Assembly (NCBI GenBank): GCA_900539655.1
Contig: UQCR01000006.1
Span: 48,780 to 112,779 of the forward strand
Direction of reading: 5' to 3'
DNA: 64,000 bases
From: an uncultured Robinsoniella sp.
GTDB lineage: Bacteria > Bacillota > Clostridia > Lachnospirales > Lachnospiraceae
Within the stretch, counting starts at the first letter, position 1. Each line of letters opens with the position of its first letter. Below are positions 51,781 through 60,621 of the stretch, piece after piece. A program made the position numbers and the translations under genes. The notes under the pieces were generated by a model, which had not been told where the DNA came from, ran no database searches, and worked only from the letters and a program-made list of their open reading frames with translations.

Positions 51781-52773
51781 ATGATTTATATTGTACTGTA
51801 TATTGCGGTAAATAAAGGAATCGATAAGAATTATTTCTCCCGTGATACAAATAACAAATTCAGGGGCATGTTTGCTGTGGGGATAATGCTCCATCACCTT
51901 TCTCAGCAGGTGCCCTGTGATGGGATATTTATTATATGGAATTATGTTGGTTTCATTTTTGTTTCCTATTTTTTCTTCAGCACCGGTTATGGACTTATGC
52001 TGGGAATTTTAGAGAAAAAAGATTACTTAAAGCATTTTTGGAGAAAACGTATTTTCAACCTCCTTGTCCCTTACTGGATTGTAAATACCTTATTTTTGGT
52101 CAGGGAATATTCCATGGGAACCCGGCGTTCCATTCAGGAGTATGCAGCATCTTACCTGGGGTTCAGCCAGATGGAGCATTTATGGTTTATCAGTGTCATT
52201 CTGGTATCCTATGTAGCTTTTTATCTTTGTTTCCGGTTATTTAAAATCAGGATAGCCATATGGGGAATGGGTATCATATGCCTGCTTTATATTTTGCTTG
52301 GTTGTATCTTCCAGTGCAATGAAACCTGGATTGCATCGGTATCAGCTTTGCTGATGGGGATTATCTGGAAAAATTATGAAGGGCAGATCGTGCTTTATCT
52401 GGAAAGCAGGTTTACTAAAAAATATGTAATCGCCATCCTTTTATTTCTTTTGATGTTTACCGGGAGACTTCTGCTTGCCTTTAAGGGAATAGACGGGATA
52501 TTTTTACAGACCTTGTTGAGAAATACCATTAGCTGGAGTTTTGTTACGTTAATTTTGATGACATCCATGAAAGTTACGTGGAAAGAAAACAGAATTTTTG
52601 GTTTTCTGGGAAGTATTTCTTATGAATTGTATATGATTCATCCGCTGTTCATTGCAATGGGAAAACCCTATTTCAAACCGGAGTATTTATACATTATATT
52701 TGTAATCATTTGCAGTATTTGCAGTGCATGGATCATCAAAAATGTATCAAAACGGATAAGCCGGTTTGCCTGA
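51781..52773 (+). CDS. Acyltransferase-3 family membrane O-acyltransferase (start interrupted by an in-frame stop)
   Basis: Multi-helix acyltransferase-3 protein with LHHLSQQ (catalytic His, usually R-x10-H), FFSTGYGLMLG and the terminal SYELYMIHPLFI segment. It would acetylate or succinylate the polysaccharide. The ribosome site GAGGAGGGG stands 7 bp before an ATG at 51751. That ATG opens the same frame (MLFKIISIV) but hits TGA at 51778; the ATG at 51781 follows at once. The peptide before the stop continues the first hydrophobic helix, so the gene probably began at 51751 and carries a nonsense mutation or relies on reinitiation. Confidence 0.7.
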   Translation: MIYIVLYIAVNKGIDKNYFSRDTNNKFRGMFAVGIMLHHLSQQVPCDGIFIIWNYVGFIFVSYFFFSTGYGLMLGILEKKDYLKHFWRKRIFNLLVPYWIVNTLFLVREYSMGTRRSIQEYAASYLGFSQMEHLWFISVILVSYVAFYLCFRLFKIRIAIWGMGIICLLYILLGCIFQCNETWIASVSALLMGIIWKNYEGQIVLYLESRFTKKYVIAILLFLLMFTGRLLLAFKGIDGIFLQTLLRNTISWSFVTLILMTSMKVTWKENRIFGFLGSISYELYMIHPLFIAMGKPYFKPEYLYIIFVIICSICSAWIIKNVSKRISRFA

Positions 52774-52794
52774 AATAAATGTAGGAGTGTGGGA

Positions 52795-53814
52795 ATGAAA
52801 AATCAGAGACAGACAAATTATTTTTTGAATTACTTAAAAGGCCTTGCATGCATGGGAATTGTCTTAGTTCACTGCCGCTTCCCGTCGGTACCCGGTGCAG
52901 TCATCACGGCTTTTGCCAGATCCGGCATTCCTTTCTTCTTTATGCTGAGCGGGTATTATACGTTTTATGCGGATCGGGAAACAACCCTTTCGGTAACCGG
53001 GCGCAGGATAAAAAAATCGTTTTGGCTGCTGATGACAGTCATGCTCTTTTACATCGCCTGGCGTATTCTGCCGAAGCTGTTAAGCGGAGGTATTACAGAA
53101 GTTTTCCTGTGGTTAAAGACGTCACTGTTTCAACAGCAGATTATAATTGATTTTCTTCTGTTAAATGTAACGGATTCCGTAAACGGTGTGCTGTGGTATA
53201 TTCCGGCGGCACTATATGTTTATCTGCTGTTTGGCATTCTGGTGAAGGCAGGCGGAAAAGGAAAATCCCTTTATATTGCGGCAATGATTTTACTGGTTGT
53301 AAATCTGGTGCTTTGTGAACTTGGAACTGTACTGGCATTAGGCATCCATTTAAAATGGTACCGGAATTTTCTGTTTACCGGTTTTCCTTTTTTTATGCTG
53401 GGGCATTATCTGCATAAAAAGGAAAAAGAGATTCAGCTCATAAAAAACAAAAAGATACCACTCCTGATTGCTTTACTGGGAGGGGCAATGATTCTGCTGG
53501 AAAGCTGGTTAGTGGGCAATGCACTGCTATACATCGGAAATGTGGTTTTTGTCACTGGATTTTACCTGTTTGCCATCCAAAACAGCCTGTGTAAAAAAGG
53601 AAGCCTTATGGGGAAGATCGGTTCCAAACTCTATCTGTATATTTATATCAGCCAGGTTGCGGTAATCGAAGTAATGGACAAACTTGCAGGACGGGTTGTT
53701 TTTTTTGAAGGAACTATGGGGTTGTATGTAAAGCCGGTGCTGGTGCTGGCAGTTGTAGTGCTGCTATCTGCCTGCTTATATCATGCCAAGTTAAAAAACC
53801 CATTAGAAAAATAA
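52795..53814 (+). CDS. Acyltransferase-3 family membrane O-acyltransferase
   Basis: An intact second acyltransferase-3 (OafA/WecH-like) protein of 339 residues with about ten helices. YLKGLACMGIVLVHCRFP gives the conserved His near the N-terminus, and SGIPFFFMLSGYYTF and VLWYIPAALYVYLLFG follow. ATG 52795 lies 7 bp after AGGAG; a GTG at 52789 is too close. It acts in the membrane on lipid-linked or exported sugar. It lies 21 bp after the damaged paralog. Confidence 0.87.
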   Translation: MKNQRQTNYFLNYLKGLACMGIVLVHCRFPSVPGAVITAFARSGIPFFFMLSGYYTFYADRETTLSVTGRRIKKSFWLLMTVMLFYIAWRILPKLLSGGITEVFLWLKTSLFQQQIIIDFLLLNVTDSVNGVLWYIPAALYVYLLFGILVKAGGKGKSLYIAAMILLVVNLVLCELGTVLALGIHLKWYRNFLFTGFPFFMLGHYLHKKEKEIQLIKNKKIPLLIALLGGAMILLESWLVGNALLYIGNVVFVTGFYLFAIQNSLCKKGSLMGKIGSKLYLYIYISQVAVIEVMDKLAGRVVFFEGTMGLYVKPVLVLAVVVLLSACLYHAKLKNPLEK

Positions 53815-53833
53815 AAGAACAGGAGGAATTTCC

Positions 53834-54577
53834 ATGACAGATATCCATGCACATATTTTACCCGGTCTGGATGACGGACCGGAGACAGTGGAAGAGAGTA
53901 TCGATATGATATGTATGGCTTATGAAAATGGCACGGATCAGATCTTTGCAGCCAGTCATGGGAACTTCTATCCTTATACGCTGCAGGAATACTGGGCGGC
54001 ATTTCATTATCTGCGGATGAGGCTGAAGGGGTATCATATCCCGGTGAAATTATATCCGGGGATGGAACTGTATTACGATGAGCATCTGTGTGAGAAGCTG
54101 GACCGCAGGGAAGTGGTAACCATGAATCATGGCAGTTATATACTCCTGGAGTTTGATTTCCGGGAATGTTCGGAGCAGGTTAACCGGGCAGTCCGCCAGG
54201 TGCAGGAAATGGGATTCCGGGTCATTCTGGCGCATCCGGAGCGGTATTATTTTCTGCAGGACAATCCGGAAATTATATATGATTTAATCCAACAGGACTG
54301 CGCAATGCAGATAAACAAAGGAAGTATCTTTGGAGAGTTCGGAGCAAGTGCAGGCAGGCTGGCATATGGGATGCTTCGTTCCAATCTTGTGCAGGTAATT
54401 GCATCCGATGCACACGCATATACAGGCAGGGCAATTTCCATGGAGAGAATTTACCGGTTTTTAAGAACAGAATTTTCACCGGAATATGCAGATTTACTGC
54501 TCAAGGAAAATCCGGATCGCATTATTCACAACGAAGAAATACTGACTATGAAGCCGCATCATTTAAGGTTTAAATAA
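53834..54577 (+). CDS. CpsB/YwqE-type protein-tyrosine phosphatase (PHP domain)
   Basis: A manganese-dependent PHP phosphatase. Metal ligands are visible in MTDIHAHILPGLDDGP, AASHGNFYP, YPGMELYYDEHLCEKL, LAHPERYYF and ASDAHAYTGR. It removes phosphate from the tyrosine cluster of the partner BY-kinase and so sets chain length and output. AGGAGG precedes the ATG. The two kinases lie about 1 kb downstream, and a single Ig-like gene separates them. Confidence 0.92.
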   Translation: MTDIHAHILPGLDDGPETVEESIDMICMAYENGTDQIFAASHGNFYPYTLQEYWAAFHYLRMRLKGYHIPVKLYPGMELYYDEHLCEKLDRREVVTMNHGSYILLEFDFRECSEQVNRAVRQVQEMGFRVILAHPERYYFLQDNPEIIYDLIQQDCAMQINKGSIFGEFGASAGRLAYGMLRSNLVQVIASDAHAYTGRAISMERIYRFLRTEFSPEYADLLLKENPDRIIHNEEILTMKPHHLRFK

Positions 54578-54598
54578 TACAGGAAGAGGAGATTTATT

Positions 54599-55531
54599 AT
54601 GAAGTGGGTAAAAAGATTCATCCTATTGGTTTTTATCATATCTCTGGGATTCGGTGCATATGAGGTGTATCAATTGCAGCAGCGTGATGTCACCGGTCCA
54701 AAACTTACCTGTGAAGATGAAGAGATATCAGCTTCCATTCAAGACGGGCATGAAGAATTGATGAAAGGAGTAAAAGCAATTGATAAACAGGATGGAGATA
54801 TAACGAATTCTCTGCTTATTGAACGTATTGAGAAAAATCTATCAGGAGCTGACAATGAATTCATGATCTCATATGCAGCGTTCGATCATTCAAATAATAT
54901 AGGAACCCTTACAAGAAAATTGCGATATACAGATTACCATAAACCAAGATTCACCATTAGCAGCCCCCTTCGCTTTTCTCAAAATGAAGAATTTTCTCTG
55001 ATTCAGTATGTAAAAGCAGATGATTGTTTGGATGGTGATATTAGCCCGTTTATTAAAATAGAAGGTGAGGATAAGATTAATAAGGATTCGAAGGCAGGTA
55101 TTTACGACTGTGTACTTCAGGTGACAAACAGTGCAGGAGATACCGCCACCCTGCCTGTGAAAGTAGAGATCTATGAAGACAGCTACGAGGAAAGAAACTT
55201 TGTTCCTAAAATTATTTTAAAGCAATACGTTGTTTATCTATCCCAAGGTGATGCATTTAAACCGACGGAATATCTTGATTATGTTTATGATCAGTCAACA
55301 TTAAGTGTTGATTATGGACCTATGGTACAAATTGAAGAAAATGGAGAAAAAAAAGAGGTTACAGAAGCGGAAACAAAAAATAAATCCGGAGATTGGGTGA
55401 ATATTTCTAAAATTAAATTTGCATCCAATGTTGATACCAGAAAAAAAGGAAATTATTCTGTTGTATATACTTATACAACAGCCAGCCAGGAGTATACTTG
55501 CAATGCAGAGCTTTTGGTGGTGGTAGAATAG
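54599..55531 (+). CDS. Membrane-anchored protein with Ig-like (DUF5011-type) repeats
   Basis: One N-terminal hydrophobic helix (ILLVFIISLGFGAYEV) without a clear cleavage site leaves the rest outside the cell. Two Ig-like repeats of the DUF5011/HYR kind follow, marked by KAIDKQDGDITNSL...YAAFDHSNNIGTLTRKL and KADDCLDGDISPFI...VTNSAGDTATLPVKVE. A third, diverged unit ends the protein (about 200-310). Position between the phosphatase and kinase genes suggests a role in polysaccharide assembly or surface display (inference). Confidence 0.7.
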   Translation: MKWVKRFILLVFIISLGFGAYEVYQLQQRDVTGPKLTCEDEEISASIQDGHEELMKGVKAIDKQDGDITNSLLIERIEKNLSGADNEFMISYAAFDHSNNIGTLTRKLRYTDYHKPRFTISSPLRFSQNEEFSLIQYVKADDCLDGDISPFIKIEGEDKINKDSKAGIYDCVLQVTNSAGDTATLPVKVEIYEDSYEERNFVPKIILKQYVVYLSQGDAFKPTEYLDYVYDQSTLSVDYGPMVQIEENGEKKEVTEAETKNKSGDWVNISKIKFASNVDTRKKGNYSVVYTYTTASQEYTCNAELLVVVE

Positions 55532-55540
55532 GAGGCGTGC

Positions 55541-56944
55541 ATGGATTACAACAATCATCGGGAAGAAGAAAAAGATTTGCCAATCGATTATCTTTCGATT
55601 GGGCGGGTATTGATAAAAAACAGTCTGTATATATTGATGCTGGCATTCACATTTGGGGTTTTCTTTTACGGAATTTGGAATCATTTGAAACTGAATGAAT
55701 ATGTTTCAAAAATCAATATGGTTGTAATTTCAAGGGATAATAGTCCGGGTACATTGAGTGATTATAACATTAATAATGTGGTGAGCAGATGTGTAAGCTC
55801 ATTAAATAGTGATGTATTAGTGAGCCGAGTTATAGAAGAACTTGGAACTGAGAGTTTACCGGGAAATATCCGTGCAGAAAGAGTCGAAAACTCTAATATG
55901 ATTTTATTAACGGCTCAGGCATCATCTTCAAATGAGGTTTTTCGAATAATGAATGCTGCATTAAAGAATTATGCTAAAGTATTATCTTATGCATCTGAAG
56001 GTTATATGTTGGAAAAGATAGGGACTCCCTTAGCTGATAATATTATATTGGAATCTAATAATGCATTAATATTAGCAATACTCGTTTTTATTCTTATGAT
56101 TATATTTGAAATTAGTATTATCAGTATTGCACAGATTTTAAATGGTAAAGTACAAAATTCAATTCAAGCGAAAAAGCTAATAGATACAGAGTTTATGGGT
56201 GAAATCCATTTTGAGAAAAAAAATAAGCAAAAGAGTATATTACTATCCAATCCTATGGTCAGTTTTATTTATTCAGAGGAAATTAATAAGATTGCCACAA
56301 GAATAATGCGCAAATTGGAAAAAAGTCAGGACAAGATGTTAATGGTAACGAGTCTTCTGGAAAACGAAGGGAAATCAACTACTTCAGCAAACTTGGCTTT
56401 AAAACTTGCATCAAGAGGGAAAAAAGTTTTGTTGTTGGATATGGATTTCAAGAAGCCGGCATTATTTAAAATTTTAGACAAGGCAGTTCCAGAGAGTAGA
56501 GATATTATTTCTTATTTGGAAAATAAAAGTTCTTATGAAGAAATAATATTCAGAGAGGCAGACGGTTTGTTCAACTATTGCATTTCTACTAAATCTATGT
56601 TAAATAGTGATCGCCTGATGGCACAAGACAAAGTAAAAGAATTGCTGAAAAGAGCGGAAGAAGAAATGGATTACGTTATACTGGATGCACCTCCGGCCGG
56701 AATCCTTAGAGATGTGGAAGTACTGGCATCAGTTGTACCAAAAACAATACTGGTAATACGTCAAAATAGAGCAAAGGCCAGAAACATAAATGACATAATT
56801 GATGTATTAGAGAGGGGAGGAACAGAGGTAACAGGTTTTGTTTTAAATGCTATTTGCGCCAGGGTAACAAGTACTCGAAATTCGAAAACCTATGGATATA
56901 AAAAGCATTACAATAAATATTATTCAGACCCTTCTAATTATTAA
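55541..56944 (+). CDS. Wzz-BY-kinase fusion (polysaccharide chain-length tyrosine autokinase), copy 1
   Basis: An N-terminal Wzz-like chain-length domain lies between two helices (about 25-50 and 175-200). A cytosolic BY-kinase follows, with Walker A LLENEGKSTTSANLA, Walker A' VLLLDMDFKKPALF and Walker B YVILDAPPAG. The C-terminus TYGYKKHYNKYY is the autophosphorylated tyrosine cluster. A fused single protein is less common in Firmicutes than split CpsC/CpsD. The first Walker A has Leu-Glu-Asn instead of the more usual PxEGKS(T). Confidence 0.88.
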   Translation: MDYNNHREEEKDLPIDYLSIGRVLIKNSLYILMLAFTFGVFFYGIWNHLKLNEYVSKINMVVISRDNSPGTLSDYNINNVVSRCVSSLNSDVLVSRVIEELGTESLPGNIRAERVENSNMILLTAQASSSNEVFRIMNAALKNYAKVLSYASEGYMLEKIGTPLADNIILESNNALILAILVFILMIIFEISIISIAQILNGKVQNSIQAKKLIDTEFMGEIHFEKKNKQKSILLSNPMVSFIYSEEINKIATRIMRKLEKSQDKMLMVTSLLENEGKSTTSANLALKLASRGKKVLLLDMDFKKPALFKILDKAVPESRDIISYLENKSSYEEIIFREADGLFNYCISTKSMLNSDRLMAQDKVKELLKRAEEEMDYVILDAPPAGILRDVEVLASVVPKTILVIRQNRAKARNINDIIDVLERGGTEVTGFVLNAICARVTSTRNSKTYGYKKHYNKYYSDPSNY

Positions 56945-56966
56945 GACATGAATGTGAGGAATTGCC

Positions 56967-58406
56967 ATGCAGTTATACAATGATAAAATAAATATAATAT
57001 ATGACGACAGGAAGATACTGAATATTGGGAATCTTGCAGATAACATGATTAAAGGAATCAAGATTTATGGATTACAGTTACTGCTGTCATTTTTTATTAT
57101 AGCATGCGGGATTTTTGCGATATTATCATGGAAATATATGCCTTATTATCAGGCTAAACTTATTTATGCGGTTTCGAAAACTGGGGATGTGGCTACCGAT
57201 GCCCTGATTTCCAGCAGGTTGAGTGATTCATTTCCCAATATGATGGCGAATACAGGTTTGACTGCTGATATAAAAGAGGAGATGAAATTAAAAGATACTG
57301 ATATCTTTCCAGGAGAGATTATTATGTATAATACGAGCACATCAAATATGTTAAATGTAATATTTACTTCTCATAATTATACCAGCACAAACTTAATGAT
57401 GAGAGCTTTTCAAGATATTTATCCTACGTATGCATCTAAAAATGTTGGAAATGTTGAGCTAAGCGTGATTGATTACTCGGATGCATCCCAAAAGGAGATG
57501 AATCCTTATTCGTTAATGAAATATATCTTTGCCGGTATCGTATTTAGCAGCATAATTGTAATCGCTATTTTATTTATATATGCATTCACGAGAAAAACCA
57601 TTCGAAATGAATCGGATATGAATAATATAGTAAATCTTGACTGCCTGGCATATATTCCGAAAGTAAAGAAAACAAGACGCTCTAACAGAGAAGTACGTCA
57701 TATTATGATTTCCGATAAACGAGTTTCTTATGATTTTAATCAGGCTGTGCGATCGGCACAGTCTAGGGTCGAGAAGAGGCTGATAGAAGGGAATGCAAAA
57801 ATACTTATGGTTACCAGTTCTCTGCCGGAGGAGGGTAAGACAACATTTGCAGTTAATATGGCTCAGGCTATGTCAGAGGAAGGAAAAAAAATTGTATTAG
57901 TAGATGCAGATCTTAGACATCCTTCAATTGCTAATATATTAGGTAAGGATAAATATCAGATGGGATTATCTGATGTATTAGAAGATAAAGTGGAATTAGA
58001 TAAAGTTGTAAATAGATATAATGACTATTTAATGGTAATTTCAGGAGGAACAGTTAAGGAAGACACTGCACTACTATTATCAGGCAACAAACTTAAGGAA
58101 GTTTTAGAATGTTTGAGTAATAGGTGTGATTATATTATCATTGATACTCCTCCTGCAGCTTTATTTACAGATGCATCGCTGATATCAGAATATGCAGATG
58201 CAGGTATATATCTTGTGAGACAAGATTTTGTTGATGCTTGTTATATAAGGGAAGGAATGGAAGCGTTTGCAAATTCAGAGATAAGATTATTAGGTTATGT
58301 ATTGAATGGTGTGGAAATGGGCATTTCTGACCACGGGTATCATAATTACAGCAATGGAAAGTCCTATCGATATAAAAAAAAGGATCAATCCGACACAGAA
58401 GATTAA
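56967..58406 (+). CDS. Wzz-BY-kinase fusion, copy 2
   Basis: Same architecture as copy 1: a helix near 33-55, an extracytoplasmic Wzz-like region, and a second helix near 188-210. The kinase has Walker A SSLPEEGKTTFAVNMAQ, Walker A' IVLVDADLRHPSIA and Walker B YIIIDTPPAA. The C-terminal tyrosines (DHGYHNYSNGKSYRY) are fewer than in copy 1. Sequence similarity to copy 1 is only moderate, so it is an old duplication or separate acquisition. It may pair with copy 1 as a hetero-oligomer or act in another branch. Confidence 0.88.
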   Translation: MQLYNDKINIIYDDRKILNIGNLADNMIKGIKIYGLQLLLSFFIIACGIFAILSWKYMPYYQAKLIYAVSKTGDVATDALISSRLSDSFPNMMANTGLTADIKEEMKLKDTDIFPGEIIMYNTSTSNMLNVIFTSHNYTSTNLMMRAFQDIYPTYASKNVGNVELSVIDYSDASQKEMNPYSLMKYIFAGIVFSSIIVIAILFIYAFTRKTIRNESDMNNIVNLDCLAYIPKVKKTRRSNREVRHIMISDKRVSYDFNQAVRSAQSRVEKRLIEGNAKILMVTSSLPEEGKTTFAVNMAQAMSEEGKKIVLVDADLRHPSIANILGKDKYQMGLSDVLEDKVELDKVVNRYNDYLMVISGGTVKEDTALLLSGNKLKEVLECLSNRCDYIIIDTPPAALFTDASLISEYADAGIYLVRQDFVDACYIREGMEAFANSEIRLLGYVLNGVEMGISDHGYHNYSNGKSYRYKKKDQSDTED

Positions 58407-58440
58407 AAAATAACATATAGAATGTGGAGGAAAATTAATA

Positions 58441-58953
58441 TTGAAAAAAAGAAAAGTACTTACAATATTATTAGGAACGTTATGTATACTGGCATTTGGC
58501 ATGTCAATCACGACTTACAAAGGAATAGGGAATAAACTTGTTGAAAGTTCAATTTACGAAGAACAAGCGAAATCTAAAATGAGTGATAATAATAAGGATA
58601 AAATTAATGATGACAGTAGCGGCGTTTCAAAAACGGAATCAGAGACTACCATTGTAGTAATAGAAACGGAATCAGAAACAGAATCAGAAACACCAGTGGA
58701 TCCTGAATGCCCGGTATTAACTTTGAAATCCAAAAAAGTCCGGATACAAAAAGGGGATAAGTTCGATGTAATTTACCAGGTCAAAAGTATTACAGATAAC
58801 AAAGATGAAAAAAGTACTTTATTTCAGGACATCAGAGTTTACGGTGATTACAATTTGGATAAAGAAGGAGAATATGAGCTGACTTATATAGCATGTGATA
58901 GTGATGGAAATCTTTCATTACCACAGACCCTTAAACTAATTGTTAAAAATTAA
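58441..58953 (+). CDS. Membrane-anchored Ig-like protein with acidic ETES linker
   Basis: The start is TTG, about 9 bp after GGAGG. An N-terminal hydrophobic helix (VLTILLGTLCILAFGM) is followed by a disordered acidic linker (TETESETESET). One DUF5011-like domain covers about 95-170 (DIRVYGDYNLDKEGEYELTYIACDSDGNL). It resembles a single repeat of the protein encoded at 54599. Function unknown; probably extracytoplasmic and linked with the polysaccharide machinery by position. Confidence 0.7.
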   Translation: MKKRKVLTILLGTLCILAFGMSITTYKGIGNKLVESSIYEEQAKSKMSDNNKDKINDDSSGVSKTESETTIVVIETESETESETPVDPECPVLTLKSKKVRIQKGDKFDVIYQVKSITDNKDEKSTLFQDIRVYGDYNLDKEGEYELTYIACDSDGNLSLPQTLKLIVKN

Positions 58954-58980
58954 AGTATAAATAGATAGAGGTAAAATATT

Positions 58981-60621
58981 ATGAATACCCTCATAAAGGT
59001 TGGCAAGGTACTGGAAACTATTTCAGTAGAATTGGAAAAAGTTTCAATATCATTTATAATAAGTGTTTTTGTTGCAGAATTAGTCTTAATACTTATATTT
59101 ATTGTCATTTCATATATAAATATAAGTGATCACACCAAGAAAATAATTAAAAATATAGCTGTTAATAGTATGTTGCTTTTATATTTAGGAGTTATACTCA
59201 CGATTACTTTGTTTACTAGAACGCCTGGTATGGAAGCCAAAGTACAGCTAATTCCATTTGATGAGATATTTCAGGCTGGATCATTGAACCGCGCTATAGT
59301 TAGGGAATTTTGCAATATACTACTTTTTATTCCAATAGGAATTTTTATTTGTATGATGCATTATAATAAAAAGAAAAAAACTTTTATATTACTCTTAATC
59401 CCGGTATGCAGTCTTTTCATTGAAACAGTACAATTAATAACACGGTCAGGTGTTTTTGATATTGATGATTTAATATGTAATATAGCCGGTGGTTTTTTGG
59501 GTCTGGGTATATGTATGCTGTTCAGATATGCATTTTCTAAGGGAAAGAAGAGGAAAATTGTTTATCGGATTCTATTAAGTTGTGTTACGATTTGTATTTT
59601 AATGAGTACAGGTGCATTCGGAGTGTATCATACTTATCGAGTCATGGGAAAGAGCAGCATACTTTATGATTATACTCATATTAAGGTACCAACATTAGAA
59701 AAGAATAGTGTAGAAGAAACAGAAGATTATGATCCGTCATTGTATTATTATGCCGGAAAAGCTTATCGATATAATGAAAATATTATTAATATTTTATGTA
59801 TAGGAATTGATAAACGTACAGATGAAATAGAAACCATAGATGGAGTATCCGGGAAAGGAGGACAAGCCGATGCTATATTTCTTGTTTCCTTAAATCCTGA
59901 TACAAAGAAAATGAAAATTTTTGGTATATCAAGAGATACTATGACTCAAATCAAAAATTATGATTATAAAGGAAATTACGTGGGTGAAGATACTAATCAT
60001 CTTGCTCTTGCTTATGCATATGGTGATGGTTCCAAAACTAGCTGTGAAATGATGCGGGAAGCTGTTTCAAAATTAATGTATAATTTACCAATCCATGGTT
60101 ATGCTGCAATCAATCTTGAGGCCATATCTAAATTAAATGATGCAGTTGGTGGAGTTACTGTAACAATACCGGAAGACATGACATATGATGATCCCGCTTT
60201 TCAGGAGGGAGCACGAATAACCCTAACAGGGGAACAATCCATGATCTTTATTCAAAGGAGAGATATTACAAAAAGCGGAGGTAATGGTTTGCGTATGCAG
60301 AGACAGAAATCGTATGTTCTTTCTTTTTTAAATACATCCAGAGAAGCGATCAAAAAAAATCCAACCTTACCTATAGAGCTTTATCATGAATTGTCTAAAA
60401 ATATGGTGACAAATCTTGGCTTGGATAATGCAGTTTATTTGGCAACATTAATGTTGAGTACTAACTTCAGCGATTCCGATATTCAGATGCTTCCGGGATC
60501 AACAAAAAAGGGAGTTTATTATGAAGAATTCCATATTGATCAGGATGCATTATATGAATTATTACTACATAATTTTTACACGGAAGTTTATACAAGCAGT
60601 GATGGTGGTGATTTGAAATGA
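58981..60621 (+). CDS. VanZ-LytR/CpsA/Psr (LCP) fusion protein
   Basis: Residues 30-210 form a VanZ-like membrane domain (TLFTRTPGMEAKVQLIPFDEI, EFCNILLFIPIGIFI, SLFIETVQLITRSGVFDIDDLICN). A further helix (residues 193-215) leads to an outside LCP phosphotransferase domain with ILCIGIDKR, GQADAIFLVSLNP, GISRDT and IQRRDITKSGGNGLRMQRQ. LCP enzymes attach glycopolymers from the lipid carrier to peptidoglycan, and the catalytic Asp and Arg residues are present. VanZ proteins are separate in known loci, so the fusion is unusual. Confidence 0.85.
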   Translation: MNTLIKVGKVLETISVELEKVSISFIISVFVAELVLILIFIVISYINISDHTKKIIKNIAVNSMLLLYLGVILTITLFTRTPGMEAKVQLIPFDEIFQAGSLNRAIVREFCNILLFIPIGIFICMMHYNKKKKTFILLLIPVCSLFIETVQLITRSGVFDIDDLICNIAGGFLGLGICMLFRYAFSKGKKRKIVYRILLSCVTICILMSTGAFGVYHTYRVMGKSSILYDYTHIKVPTLEKNSVEETEDYDPSLYYYAGKAYRYNENIINILCIGIDKRTDEIETIDGVSGKGGQADAIFLVSLNPDTKKMKIFGISRDTMTQIKNYDYKGNYVGEDTNHLALAYAYGDGSKTSCEMMREAVSKLMYNLPIHGYAAINLEAISKLNDAVGGVTVTIPEDMTYDDPAFQEGARITLTGEQSMIFIQRRDITKSGGNGLRMQRQKSYVLSFLNTSREAIKKNPTLPIELYHELSKNMVTNLGLDNAVYLATLMLSTNFSDSDIQMLPGSTKKGVYYEEFHIDQDALYELLLHNFYTEVYTSSDGGDLK

